Assembly: GCF_003609775.1 (NCBI RefSeq)
Contig: NZ_AP018050.1
Location: 806,001-870,000 of the forward strand
Source of the DNA: Prevotella melaninogenica
GTDB taxonomy: Bacteria; Bacteroidota; Bacteroidia; Bacteroidales; Bacteroidaceae
Direction: 5' to 3'
Length of the DNA: 64,000 nucleotides
The translations under genes were made by a program, and so were the position numbers. How positions within the stretch are numbered: position 1 is the stretch's first letter; every line of letters begins with the position of its first letter. The notes beneath the pieces were generated by a model, which made no database searches, was not told the origin of the DNA, and was given only the letters and a program-made list of their open reading frames with translations. Shown in pieces: positions 1 through 8,580 of the stretch.

Positions 1-422
<422 letters not shown>

Positions 423-637
423 CTAATACCTTATTATATAATAATTTGGCTGCAAAGGTACGATTTTTATTTCAAATGACAAAGAAACAAGTCGATAGAT
501 GAGTCTGTTGTTCTTTTGATATAAAACTCCTATTGCTTAAATGGCTATAAATGTTTATTGGTCTTCTCTATAGAATTAACTTATATGCAAAGGTGTTGAA
601 AAAAACAAAAAAGAAAGTGTTGTTTTAATTTAAAATC

Positions 638-668
638 TTGCGTGATTGAAATTATTTCAGTAATTTTG
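638..668 (+). promoter_or_regulatory. Bacteroidota-type promoter for the 74-aa peptide / fimbrillin unit
   Basis: A -7 box TAATTTTG (661-668) follows TTG (638-640) with 20 nt between, matching the Bacteroidota primary sigma pattern TTTG-N19-21-TAnnTTTG. It faces the 942 gene, so transcription would start near 675. Confidence 0.65.
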
Positions 669-941
669 CAGCCGAAAAATTTCAAATTAATTACTAAAGG
701 ATGTAGTTTAAGGATAAACATAATTAAGGACTAACAAAAACCTAATATATAATAAGGTAAAAGAAGCAGTGTGATACTGCATTGAGTTCTTCAATTAGGA
801 TAACAGAAATAGGATAAAATACCAGTTTTCTATCACCTTAATACGCATACTTTCGAACAAGGGTGTAAATATTGTCATCCTAAATTTATAAATGTATATC
901 ATTTAAAATAGTATTCAAAATAGCATTTTATATCATAAGTT
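669..941 (+). other. Long AT-rich 5' leader
   Basis: About 270 nt lie between the promoter and the first start codon and contain no credible gene. A small hairpin GCAGT-gtgat-ACTGC sits near 767. No known riboswitch was recognised. The length suggests post-transcriptional control, which is inference only. Confidence 0.4.
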
Positions 942-1166
942 ATGAAACAGAATAAGATTAAATTGGGATATCAGAAGCCTCAGACAGAGATTATGAGTGT
1001 TAACAGTGAGAGTCTTTTGTTAGATGCGTCATACCATAGTCAGCACAATCCAGGCCGTCGTAAGAAAGGCCCTACTGCTAATAATGCAAAAGAAGCACTT
1101 GAGTGGTTTGAGGTTGGTGACGAGGCTTTGTCAAGCAATGGACATACTTCATTGTGGGAAGATTAA
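942..1166 (+). CDS. Small hypothetical protein of 74 aa, upstream of fimbrillin-like gene
   Basis: A 74-residue ORF lies 55 nt upstream of the fimbrillin-like gene and probably shares its transcript. It has no signal peptide or membrane segment. The N-terminus KLGYQKPQTEIMSVNSE followed by SLLLDAS fits a pattern I recognise in many tiny Bacteroidales proteins: basic start, aromatic residue, a Pro, a Glu, then a Glu-x-x-Leu-Leu and Ser. The middle is basic (GRRKKG) and the end acidic (EWFEVGDEALSS). Codon use resembles its neighbours. The function is unknown; a regulatory or chaperone-like peptide for the surface protein is only a guess. Confidence 0.6.
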   Translation: MKQNKIKLGYQKPQTEIMSVNSESLLLDASYHSQHNPGRRKKGPTANNAKEALEWFEVGDEALSSNGHTSLWED

Positions 1167-1221
1167 TCAAATGAGAGTTTTAATATAATTAAGTAATTAG
1201 TTTAAAAAGACTATATTAATA

Positions 1222-2769
1222 ATGAGAAAACATACTTTTAAGGTGCGCCTGCTATCTTTGGTAGCATTGTGTGGCATCGTAATGGCTTTTACATCTTGTT
1301 CTAACGAAGATGTAGCACAGAGCAATGTAGATACAAACACTGAAAACAACAGCAACCTTACTTCATTCGTGACAGGTGCTGCTGAAACTCGTACTTCACT
1401 CAACTATGATGATGGTGCTTTCTTCTGGGAGGCTGGTGATCATATCTACGTAAAGGATGATAACGGAACTTGGAACAAGAGTAGCAATGCTCCAACAGAG
1501 AAGACAGCCAGCTTTAAGTTCATGGTTCCTGGTAAGTACACAAATAGCACTACTTATAAGGTGTACTACCCTGGTAAGAATGGTCTTAACAACAATGTAA
1601 CTATCTCTGGCACACAGACTCAGGCACAGCCTAACAGTACTCTTCATATTGGTGAGGCAGGTGACTGTGGTACAGCAGATGCAACAGGTGGTAACGGCGT
1701 ATTTAATTTCCGTCTCGACCATCAGGCTGCTATTCTCGTGTTCCAGCCTTTTACAAACAATACAGCAGTAAAGAATTGTCAGCTGACAAAGATTGAAGTG
1801 ACATCTGACAATGACCTTACTGGTACTTACACACTTGACACAACAACAGGTGAGTTGACAGGTACGGGTAGCGGTAAGACTATTACAATGACAACAAAGG
1901 GTAGCGGTTCTTATGCAAATGGTTTCTCTATGAATACCAGCGCAGCAGATGTAAAAACCAATGGTGCCTATGTTGTTATCCGTCCAGGTACACACGCCTT
2001 GACCGTTCGTTATTGGATCAAGGACTATGTTACAAACGTTGAGGGTGCTATTACTAAGACGTATGATTCGTTCAAATATGAGAAGAACGACTATTATGAT
2101 ATGGAGGCTAACCTCAATGTAACTGATTACGATGGTAGAAAGTACTATATGTGGGATGCACAGAAGAATTATTGGAATGGCCATGAGTGGAATTCTGCCA
2201 ATCCTTGGCAGCCTGTGCTTGCAACCAAAAGCAATCCAAATTACCCAACTTTTGGTAGTGATAGCTACTTTCATAGGACTGGAGGCTTCGGCCGTGAGGA
2301 TGCTATGAATTCTTCTTGTAAGGATTTGCCTAATGCTAATGAGCTGGGATGGTATGTAAAGAATGGTGATCCACGTTGGGATGATGATAAACTGTGGACA
2401 GCAATGGGACACTTATATAAGGGTGGTATATGGCTCCGCAATAAAGCATATATCAAATTGATAACATCGTTCAATTCTGATCAAGGTCCAAGCTATCTGG
2501 ATATGCGCGATGATTATGCAAGAATTGAAGTGACTCCTACTCAAGGTGCACCTGTAGGCTATTTTGCAAGTAGATACTTCTTTTTACCTGCTTTGGGTAA
2601 ATATAGTGAAGGTTATTTGTCAAGAATTGGAGAGAAAGGATTTTATTGGTCATCAAGTGCTTCTCCAGTTGACGAAACCTGGGCATACTCGTTGGAATTT
2701 AGCAAGAGCAAGCTCATTGTAAATCCTACAACAAGTAATGATGGATATTACATAGGTACTTTTGAGTAA
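1222..2769 (+). CDS. Fimbrillin-family (Mfa-like) surface lipoprotein with FISUMP-like C-terminus
   Basis: This 515-residue protein has a lipoprotein signal peptide (MRKHTFKVRLLSLVALCGIV ending in the lipobox TSCS, Cys at about 26). It should be lipid-anchored and exported, as are Bacteroidales fimbrillins and fimbrial accessory proteins. Residues about 45-300 carry the Mfa_like_1 pattern: TRTSLNYDDGAFFWEAGDHI near the start, then beta-rich repeats with FNFRLDHQAAILVF. The C-terminal 150 residues (LPNANELGWYV...LPALG...GFYWSSSASP...AYSLEF) resemble the FISUMP-type domain found at the end of other surface proteins. The 74-aa ORF precedes it and a strong hairpin follows it. Whether it forms a pilus or works as a stand-alone adhesin cannot be told. 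Confidence 0.8.
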   Translation: MRKHTFKVRLLSLVALCGIVMAFTSCSNEDVAQSNVDTNTENNSNLTSFVTGAAETRTSLNYDDGAFFWEAGDHIYVKDDNGTWNKSSNAPTEKTASFKFMVPGKYTNSTTYKVYYPGKNGLNNNVTISGTQTQAQPNSTLHIGEAGDCGTADATGGNGVFNFRLDHQAAILVFQPFTNNTAVKNCQLTKIEVTSDNDLTGTYTLDTTTGELTGTGSGKTITMTTKGSGSYANGFSMNTSAADVKTNGAYVVIRPGTHALTVRYWIKDYVTNVEGAITKTYDSFKYEKNDYYDMEANLNVTDYDGRKYYMWDAQKNYWNGHEWNSANPWQPVLATKSNPNYPTFGSDSYFHRTGGFGREDAMNSSCKDLPNANELGWYVKNGDPRWDDDKLWTAMGHLYKGGIWLRNKAYIKLITSFNSDQGPSYLDMRDDYARIEVTPTQGAPVGYFASRYFFLPALGKYSEGYLSRIGEKGFYWSSSASPVDETWAYSLEFSKSKLIVNPTTSNDGYYIGTFE

Positions 2770-2835
2770 CTTGCATTCTCATTCCTCTCTTTAAGAAACT
2801 TTCCTTCTTAAAGTTGCAGGTTAAGTAGATATAAC

Positions 2836-2903
2836 CTTGCCAACGCACGTACAGCGTTGAGTTGTCTTCGGACAGTTCAGGGAAGTACGATGTCGTTGGC
2901 AAG
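2836..2903 (+). terminator. Long nested hairpin after the fimbrillin gene, candidate terminator or small RNA
   Basis: The arms CTTGCCAACG (2836-2845) and CGTTGGCAAG (2894-2903) pair perfectly. Inside them CACGTAC pairs with GTACGaTG, and the tip is a 9-bp helix closed by a TTCG tetraloop (TGTC-TTCG-GACA at 2863-2874). The right arm is followed by TTTTGTTT, so it can act as an intrinsic terminator for the upstream unit, though it is far longer than usual. Confidence 0.6.
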
Positions 2904-2955
2904 TTTTGTTTCTTTGCCTACTTTGTTTATTTTCTTTACCTCGTGTTTTTTAATT

Positions 2956-3065
2956 GATGCTTAATTGGTTTCTAAAAGACGCCCAATAGCATGGTAAAAG
3001 ATGCTCTTTAAGGCTTCAATAGATGCCCTTTTGAAGGCTTAAAGAGCACCTTTTGAAATGCTACT
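2956..3065 (+). repeat. Intergenic 5 x 22-nt repeat element, copy A
   Basis: Five consecutive 22-nt units starting GATGC, GACGCCC, GATGCTC, GATGCCCTTTT and GAGCACCTTTT. It is the same element as at 28458, 42468, 51171 and 62626, and the most degenerate of the five. The rest of 2770-3428, apart from the hairpin at 2836, holds no gene I can support. Confidence 0.75.
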
Positions 3066-3428
3066 TTGTAATAACCTGATAAACAGATTGTTGTAAAGAT
3101 GCTGAAAGGATGAATTTTCCTTTCTTTTAAAGTGAGATAGTCTGTTTGTTTTGTAATGTTTTTTCAAAGGCTGTTGCGTGCTTTAAGATAAGTTGTTGAG
3201 TCTTTTTAATAATGGAATTTACGCAGAACTATCTATGACCTTTCTTCTATGATTTACTATGCGAAACTCAATATAGCGTTTATCTAATGCGTGTTTACTC
3301 TATGTTGTTATCTCCAAAGTGATAATTTGGCAAGCATGATTTAGGTAGTAACCTTGTAAGAAATTTTATACGCTTGTGGTATAATGGAAGTAATCTTGCT
3401 TTTGTTTGCATTTTTAGGTAAAATTTCT

Positions 3429-3436
3429 TACCTTTG
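3429..3436 (+). promoter_or_regulatory. -7 promoter box for the GlsB-like gene
   Basis: TACCTTTG lies 24 nt before the ATG at 3461. Its position argues against the upstream TTG (3434), which would fall inside the promoter, as the start. Confidence 0.6.
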
Positions 3437-3460
3437 TGTTATACATTAAATTTAAAGCTT

Positions 3461-3715
3461 ATGGGCATTATTGCATCACTTATTATTGGAGCCATTGCAG
3501 GATGGTTAGGTGGACTTATCTATAAAGGTAGCGGTTTAGGACTTTTTGGGAATATCATTGTTGGTATTCTTGGAAGTGGCGTAGGATCTTGGCTTTTAGG
3601 AAGTGTGCTTCATATTTCACTTGGTGACGGGTGGATTGGTTCTATCATCACAGGTGCCATAGGTGCTGTTGTGATTTTATTCTTATTAAATATTGTGTTT
3701 GGAAAGAAAAAATAA
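3461..3715 (+). CDS. GlsB/YeaQ/YmgE-family stress-response membrane protein
   Basis: An 84-residue integral membrane protein starting MGIIASLIIGAIAGWLGG. It has three Gly-rich hydrophobic segments (about 3-22, 27-48 and 56-78) and a basic tail GKKK. The GAIAGWLGG and IIVGILGSGVGSWL patterns match the transglycosylase-associated (PF04226) family, small inner-membrane proteins induced by stress whose biochemical role is unclear. Length is normal for the family. The ATG at 3461 was chosen over the TTG 27 nt upstream because a promoter box overlaps the latter. A strong hairpin at 3977 ends the transcript. Confidence 0.85.
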   Translation: MGIIASLIIGAIAGWLGGLIYKGSGLGLFGNIIVGILGSGVGSWLLGSVLHISLGDGWIGSIITGAIGAVVILFLLNIVFGKKK

Positions 3716-3976
3716 GGACACTAAAGTGGGTGTTTTAACCCAAACAAGTCATTAGAACCTAAATATATATTGTTTTATCATTGAATAGATGTTTGGCTTT
3801 GTAGCGCAGGCGTAGCATCAGACTATGACAAGTTATAAAGACAGACAAGAAACTGATAGGAAAATAAAAGATGGTAGGAAACACTACTATAGTTAAATAA
3901 TATACATATTGTAGTCTAATAGCAGAAATGGGTTTAATGTCAACTTTTTATTTCTAAATCTCTCTATCTAATAAAT
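3716..3976. other. Intergenic stretch, nothing identified
   Basis: AT-rich, with no supported ORF, RNA gene or promoter apart from the hairpin that follows. Confidence 0.4.
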
Positions 3977-4013
3977 GTAAAGCCCCGAAATGTCATACAT
4001 TTCGGGGCTTTAC
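3977..4013. terminator. Strong, probably bidirectional terminator
   Basis: Perfect 16-bp stem GTAAAGCCCCGAAATG / CATTTCGGGGCTTTAC with a 5-nt loop, between the GlsB-like gene (+) and the lipoprotein relic (-). A-rich and T-rich flanks allow use in either direction. Confidence 0.75.
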
Positions 4014-4031
4014 TCTTATGTTTTTTCTCTA

Positions 4032-4387
4032 CTATCTCTTTCCGTTAGCAGTCCATATTTTCCCATCTTTAGTGTATAGAATATTCAATGATGAAGCATT
4101 GATTCTAATTATTTTTACGCCTTCTTTCAAGTCAATATTTACTAAAGTATGGTCACCTTCCTTTTTAAAGGTTACACCTTTAAGATCAGGGATTCCATCT
4201 GAAAATCTAAAATAGTAACTACCAGCTGCTTTAATGACGGTTATAGAACCATTATCGGCACTTTTCTTTATTTTATCACCAGAATAAGTGATTCTTCCTT
4301 TGTATGTTCCTGCAAAGATGTCATTGTCTGCAGGGTCATCTGTCTTGCTACAAGAGATTGAAGTAAGATAATTTGATTTTAAGGGTT
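4032..4387 (-). pseudogene. Lipoprotein gene relic without a start codon
   Basis: An open frame on the minus strand encodes about 118 residues ending NGKR-stop at 4032. It carries a lipobox-like LTSISC followed by SKTDDPADNDIFAGTYKG, the look of a mature small Bacteroidales lipoprotein (FAGTYKGRITYSGD). Upstream of the Cys only 13 codons are open before a TAA (4388-4390), with no ATG, GTG or TTG, so the signal peptide's beginning is missing. It follows the YtxH-like gene (stop at 4402) on the same strand. Either the start was lost by deletion or frameshift, or an unusual start is used; a pseudogene seems more likely. Confidence 0.55.
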
Positions 4388-4401
4388 ACTAATCAGCTAA
4401 G

Positions 4402-4707
4402 TTATTTCTTAACTTTTTCTTTCAATGATGCTAATTTCTTTTCTAATAGCTTAACAAGGTCTTCAGGTTTACTGTCTGAATCTGATAAAAGATTGTCAAC
4501 CTTTTCTTCTAAAGTGCCTTTTAACTCCATTGATTTATCACGCATTTTTCTTGTAAGACTATCTATTTGGTCTTTTAGTTCATCAACTTTATCGCCTATA
4601 TAATTCTTTTTACATAAGGTTTTATCCTTGTCAAGTACAAAAAGTACACCTATACCTGCAACTGTTCCAGCTGCTACTCCTAATAAAATGCTTCCAATTT
4701 TCGACAT
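4402..4707 (-). CDS. YtxH-like small membrane-anchored protein
   Basis: A 101-residue protein with one N-terminal Gly/Ala-rich hydrophobic segment (SILLGVAAGTVAGIGVLFVL, about 6-25) and then a long charged helical region rich in Lys, Glu, Asp and Leu that is likely coiled coil. This is the layout of YtxH-domain proteins, general-stress envelope proteins of unknown mechanism in Bacillota and Bacteroidota. The lipoprotein relic lies directly downstream on the same strand and may once have been co-transcribed. Confidence 0.65.
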   Translation of the reverse strand: MSKIGSILLGVAAGTVAGIGVLFVLDKDKTLCKKNYIGDKVDELKDQIDSLTRKMRDKSMELKGTLEEKVDNLLSDSDSKPEDLVKLLEKKLASLKEKVKK

Positions 4708-4993
4708 AGTCGTAGATCTGTTTTAATTAGTTTAAAAATATAATATCGTTGTAAATATAATAAATAAATTTGATATTAGCAATATTGATGCGAGAATTGT
4801 GTGGTAGTTTTACAAAGAATAACATTTTTCATGGGCATTGTGATAATATTTTATATATTAATGAAAATCAGTATCAGCGCCTTTTAAAATACAATGTTTA
4901 CTTGATGGCAATACGATTTTTTTAAAAAAAGTCAAGTCTATATAACTATCTTCTACATTCAATTTTAGAGTTTTTGTTTATGTATGTAAGTAT
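4708..4993. other. AT-rich intergenic stretch, nothing identified
   Basis: Upstream region of the YtxH-like gene, with long A and T runs. No clear -7 box, ORF or RNA was recognised. Confidence 0.4.
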
Positions 4994-5024
4994 AAAAAAA
5001 TACCAAACCCGTGATGGTTTGGTA
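4994..5024 (-). terminator. Intrinsic terminator of the DUF389 gene
   Basis: Read on the minus strand: stem TACCAAACC / GGTTTGGTA (9 bp), then a run of seven T. It lies 27 nt after the stop codon of the DUF389 gene. Confidence 0.8.
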
Positions 5025-5050
5025 CTTCTTACTTTTGTATTGTACTATTA

Positions 5051-6403
5051 TTATGGTAAAATAATTAATTCAAGGCTGTCAGATTTGACTTTCACTTTCA
5101 GCCAGTCATAAAGCTGTTTTCTGTTGTCTTTGGCAAGTGTCTTGTTTGTTTTGACTATAGCCACGATATGATTTTTTATTGAAGCAGAATCAACGAAAGA
5201 CTCAGATGCTTTTGAAAGTATGATACTCTTTGCTGAGGGGCATACGACTTTAAGTTCTTCTCGCATGTCGTTAGCAAGTACAGGATAATGCGTGTAAGAG
5301 TTTAGCTGCTTCTGTAATACATCATTTCTATATGCAAGTTCTTGCCATTCAGCCGTATTTTTTTCTCCTACCATCAACTGACCTTTATTCTTGTGCTGTA
5401 GGAGTAATAAGCTATCAGAGTTAGATCCTTGTATCACCTTTAGTGCGTAGCCATCAAGCTGATAATTAGTCATCGCTTTTTGTGCTTTAGCTATCGAATC
5501 AGTTGAAATCGGATTGCCCACCGCTACCACATGGAGGGTCTTGGTTTTTAGGTCGTATTGGTGTGAGAGAATGTTTGTTCCGCTATAATTAAGTTCCTTT
5601 GTAATGAAATTCTCTATGTTATTTTTAAATACACTTTGCTTAATGATGTTCCATGTCATGTAGCTTGCAGGGATAATTGTGATAATAATAATGCTAACGA
5701 TGTAATAATTTACTCGTCTCATTTTTTCAAGATTGATAAACTGCTTTCTATGAAAATGCAGAAAGCGTACACCAAGACAGGTTGTAAAAGCAATGAAAAC
5801 AGTATTGATGAAGTATAGGTAAAATGCCCCAAGGAAGTAGGACGTGTTTTGCACAGCAAGTCCATAGCCTGCTGTACAAAGTGGTGGCATCAATGCTGTA
5901 GCAATAGCAACACCAGGTATTACGTTGTTTTTTCCTTTTGTTGACATAGCTAAGAAGCCAGCAGCACCACCAAAAAGAGCTATCAATACGTCATAAAGGG
6001 TAGGCGATGTGCGCGCTAAGAGTTCGGATTGAGCATCCGTGATAGGTGAAAGTGTAAAGTAGATTGTTGCAGTAACAACGCTAATGAATGTACTTATCAA
6101 ATAGTTTTTTATGGACTGTTTGAACAAGTCCAAATCAGCAATTCCAAGAGCTAATCCCATACCGATGATTGGTCCCATCAGTGGAGAGATGAGCATAGCA
6201 CCAATAATTACTGCCGTTGAATTGACATTTAAGCCTAAGGATGCAATAAATACGGCAAAGATAAGTATCCAGAGATTAGAACCTTGAAAGTTGATACCAT
6301 TAGTTATTTGTTTGATAACATATTTTTCGCCGTCTTTGTAAGGTAAGACATTGAAATAACTCTTAATTATCTGCCATAAAGTTTGATTGTTATTTTCCTG
6401 CAT
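5051..6403 (-). CDS. DUF389-domain membrane protein
   Basis: A 450-residue inner-membrane protein. The first half has at least six hydrophobic helices, with the DUF389 signature SLGLNVNSTAVIIGAMLISPLMGPI and later MSTKGKNNVIPGVAIATALMPPLCTAGYG (shown here in parts). The second half (from about residue 265) is a soluble region with a BON-like or periplasmic appearance. DUF389 proteins are conserved and of unknown function. I start it at the ATG at 6401-6403: a -7 box TATCTTTG lies just upstream inside the longer frame, so a start at 6448 would precede the transcript. Confidence 0.85.
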   Translation of the reverse strand: MQENNNQTLWQIIKSYFNVLPYKDGEKYVIKQITNGINFQGSNLWILIFAVFIASLGLNVNSTAVIIGAMLISPLMGPIIGMGLALGIADLDLFKQSIKNYLISTFISVVTATIYFTLSPITDAQSELLARTSPTLYDVLIALFGGAAGFLAMSTKGKNNVIPGVAIATALMPPLCTAGYGLAVQNTSYFLGAFYLYFINTVFIAFTTCLGVRFLHFHRKQFINLEKMRRVNYYIVSIIIITIIPASYMTWNIIKQSVFKNNIENFITKELNYSGTNILSHQYDLKTKTLHVVAVGNPISTDSIAKAQKAMTNYQLDGYALKVIQGSNSDSLLLLQHKNKGQLMVGEKNTAEWQELAYRNDVLQKQLNSYTHYPVLANDMREELKVVCPSAKSIILSKASESFVDSASIKNHIVAIVKTNKTLAKDNRKQLYDWLKVKVKSDSLELIILP

Positions 6404-6417
6404 TTCGTTTTTTTTTG

Positions 6418-6425
6418 CAAAGATA
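6418..6425 (-). promoter_or_regulatory. -7 promoter box for the DUF389 gene
   Basis: Minus-strand TATCTTTG, 14 nt upstream of the chosen ATG. It fixes the start and implies a very short 5' leader. Confidence 0.6.
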
Positions 6426-6625
6426 CTAAATTTAATGGAAAGTTTCAAGCAGTTTCTTGATTAACTATTAAGGAGTGGGCTGGTGTTTGTGAGCGTACAT
6501 TCTTTTCGTTTCACATAAAAACAAGATTGGTAAAGATAAGGCTCCGTTGTAGTGCACAGCCGATATGCAATTACGATAGTCCTATATATGAATAGGTGTT
6601 CTGATCAACAAAGAGCTAAGAGAAT

Positions 6626-6664
6626 AAAAAAAGAGTACCAAGAAAACTTGATACTCTTTTTATT
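6626..6664 (-). terminator. Intrinsic terminator of rpsA
   Basis: Minus strand: stem AAAGAGTATCAAG / CTTGGTACTCTTT with one G-T pair and a TTTT loop, then T-rich sequence. It starts about 25 nt after the rpsA stop codon. Confidence 0.8.
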
Positions 6665-6687
6665 TATGTTAGATTTTAGTGCGCAAA

Positions 6688-8472
6688 TTACTTGCCACCC
6701 TCCATCTTCTTCTTCAAGTCAGCGAGAACACCGAGGTCACCGAGAGATGTACCAGCAGCAACGTTGTTGATAGCAGCTGCATCATTCTTTGGCTTGCTCT
6801 GAGCTGCTGGACGCTGGCGACGTGGCTCTTCCTTAACCTCCTCGAATGTACGAGAGTGAGAAAGGATGATACGCTTAGTGTCCTTAACGAACTCAATTAC
6901 CATGAATGGGAGAACCTCACCAAGCTGTGCCTGTGTGCCGTCCTGCTTAACAAGGTGCTTTGGAGTAGCGAAGCCCTCACCACCCTCGCTGAGCGTGATA
7001 ACAGCACCCTTGTCCATAGACTCGGTAATCTTACCCTCGTGGATTGAACCTGGAGTGTAGATTGCCTCGTACTCATCCCAAGGATTAGACTCGAGCTGCT
7101 TGTGACCGAGGCTCAAGCGACGATTCTCCTTGTCGATTTCGAGAACTACAACCTCAATCTCTGCACCCTGTGAAGTGAACTCAGATGGATGCTTAACCTT
7201 CTTGGTCCAAGAGAGGTCGCTGATGTGGATAAGACCGTCAACACCCTCCTCGAGCTCTACGAAGATACCGAAGTTAGTGAAGTTGCGAACCTTTGCAGTG
7301 TGCTTAGAGCCTACTGGATACTTAACCTCAATAGCCTCCCATGGGTCTTCCTTGAGCTGCTTGATACCGAGAGACATCTTACGTTCGTCGCGGTCGAGTG
7401 TGAGGATAACTGCCTCAACCTCGTCACCAACCTTCATGAACTCCTGTGCAGAACGCAAGTGCTGGCTCCAGCTCATCTCTGAAACGTGGATCAAGCCCTC
7501 TACGCCTGGCTGAATCTCTACGAATGCACCGTAGTCAGCCATAACAACTACCTTACCCTTAACGTGGTCACCAACCTTGAGGTTAGGATCCAAAGAATCC
7601 CAAGGGTGCTGAGTGAGCTGCTTGAGACCGAGAGCGATACGCTTCTTCTCCTCATCGAAGTCGAGGATAACAACGTTGATCTTCTGGTCGAGAGTAACAA
7701 CCTCGTGTGGATCGCTTACGCGGCCCCAAGAGAGGTCAGTGATATGTACGAGTCCGTCAACACCACCGAGGTCAACGAATACACCGTAAGATGTGATGTT
7801 CTTAACAGTACCCTCGAGGATCTGACCCTTCTCAAGGTGAGAGATAATCTCCTTACGCTGTGCCTCGAGCTCAGCCTCGATGAGTGCCTTGTGTGAAACG
7901 ACTACGTTACGGAACTCCTGGTTAATCTTAACAACCTTGAACTCCATTGTCTTACCAACGAATACGTCGTAGTCGCGTATAGGATGAACGTCAATCTGGC
8001 TGCCAGGAAGGAATGCCTCGATACCGAATACGTCAACAATCATACCACCCTTAGTGCGGCTCTTGATGTAACCCTGGATAACCTCGTCGTTCTCCAGTGC
8101 CTTGTTGATATTCTCCCAACTCTTCTGGAGGCGAGCCTTCTTGTGAGAAAGAACGAGCTGACCACGCTTGTCCTCCTGGTTCTCAACATAAACCTCTACC
8201 TTGTCACCAGCCTTGAGCTCTGGGTTGTAACGGAATTCAGAAGCAGGGATGATACCATCGCTCTTGTAGCCGATGTTAACAACTACTTCCTTCTTGTCAA
8301 CTGAAATAACAGTACCTTCAACTACCTGGTGCTCCTGGATCTTGTTAAGAGTTTCGTCATAAGCCTTAGTAAGATCGTTCTTACTTGCCTCAGCGTGTGC
8401 GCCGTTCTCGAACTCATCCCAGTTGAAGTCAGCTAAAGGCTGTACATTCTGGACGTCTTTGAAATTTGTCAT
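6688..8472 (-). CDS. rpsA: 30S ribosomal protein S1
   Basis: This 594-residue protein has six S1 RNA-binding repeats at about 49-118, 136-200, 217-285, 302-370, 389-458 and 476-540. Repeats 3-5 show the usual core, for example GVFVDLGGVDGLVHITDLSW. S1 binds mRNA on the small ribosomal subunit and helps recruit leaders lacking a Shine-Dalgarno sequence, which fits a phylum with weak ribosome-binding sites. The length is typical for Bacteroidota, with a Lys/Gly-rich tail (LKKKMEGGK). It is monocistronic, with its own promoter (8555) and terminator (6626). Confidence 0.97.
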   Translation of the reverse strand: MTNFKDVQNVQPLADFNWDEFENGAHAEASKNDLTKAYDETLNKIQEHQVVEGTVISVDKKEVVVNIGYKSDGIIPASEFRYNPELKAGDKVEVYVENQEDKRGQLVLSHKKARLQKSWENINKALENDEVIQGYIKSRTKGGMIVDVFGIEAFLPGSQIDVHPIRDYDVFVGKTMEFKVVKINQEFRNVVVSHKALIEAELEAQRKEIISHLEKGQILEGTVKNITSYGVFVDLGGVDGLVHITDLSWGRVSDPHEVVTLDQKINVVILDFDEEKKRIALGLKQLTQHPWDSLDPNLKVGDHVKGKVVVMADYGAFVEIQPGVEGLIHVSEMSWSQHLRSAQEFMKVGDEVEAVILTLDRDERKMSLGIKQLKEDPWEAIEVKYPVGSKHTAKVRNFTNFGIFVELEEGVDGLIHISDLSWTKKVKHPSEFTSQGAEIEVVVLEIDKENRRLSLGHKQLESNPWDEYEAIYTPGSIHEGKITESMDKGAVITLSEGGEGFATPKHLVKQDGTQAQLGEVLPFMVIEFVKDTKRIILSHSRTFEEVKEEPRRQRPAAQSKPKNDAAAINNVAAGTSLGDLGVLADLKKKMEGGK

Positions 8473-8554
8473 AAAGTGTTTAAAAAATAATTTAATTAAT
8501 AAAGTTTGACTTTATATTATCTGTAATATGGGCATAGTTCGCCCAAATCGGTTG

Positions 8555-8562
8555 CAAAGTTA
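8555..8562 (-). promoter_or_regulatory. -7 promoter box for rpsA
   Basis: Minus-strand TAACTTTG, giving a leader of about 75 nt that contains a short hairpin GGGC-gaactat-GCCC. This leader overlaps the tail of the TamB-like gene's 3' flank. Confidence 0.65.
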
Positions 8563-8580
8563 CGAATAATATTCTGTATA

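Noticed and set aside
1396..2412. 338-codon frame opposite the fimbrillin-like gene
   Set aside because: The product is Cys/Ile/Thr-rich nonsense, and the plus strand has a clear signal peptide and family match.
2956..3065. CRISPR array made of the 22-nt units
   Set aside because: The units are contiguous with no spacers between them, they vary from unit to unit, and no cas genes are present.
6679..8304. Several open frames on the plus strand opposite rpsA
   Set aside because: They are antisense shadows of a strongly biased ribosomal protein gene, with no promoter or start signals of their own.
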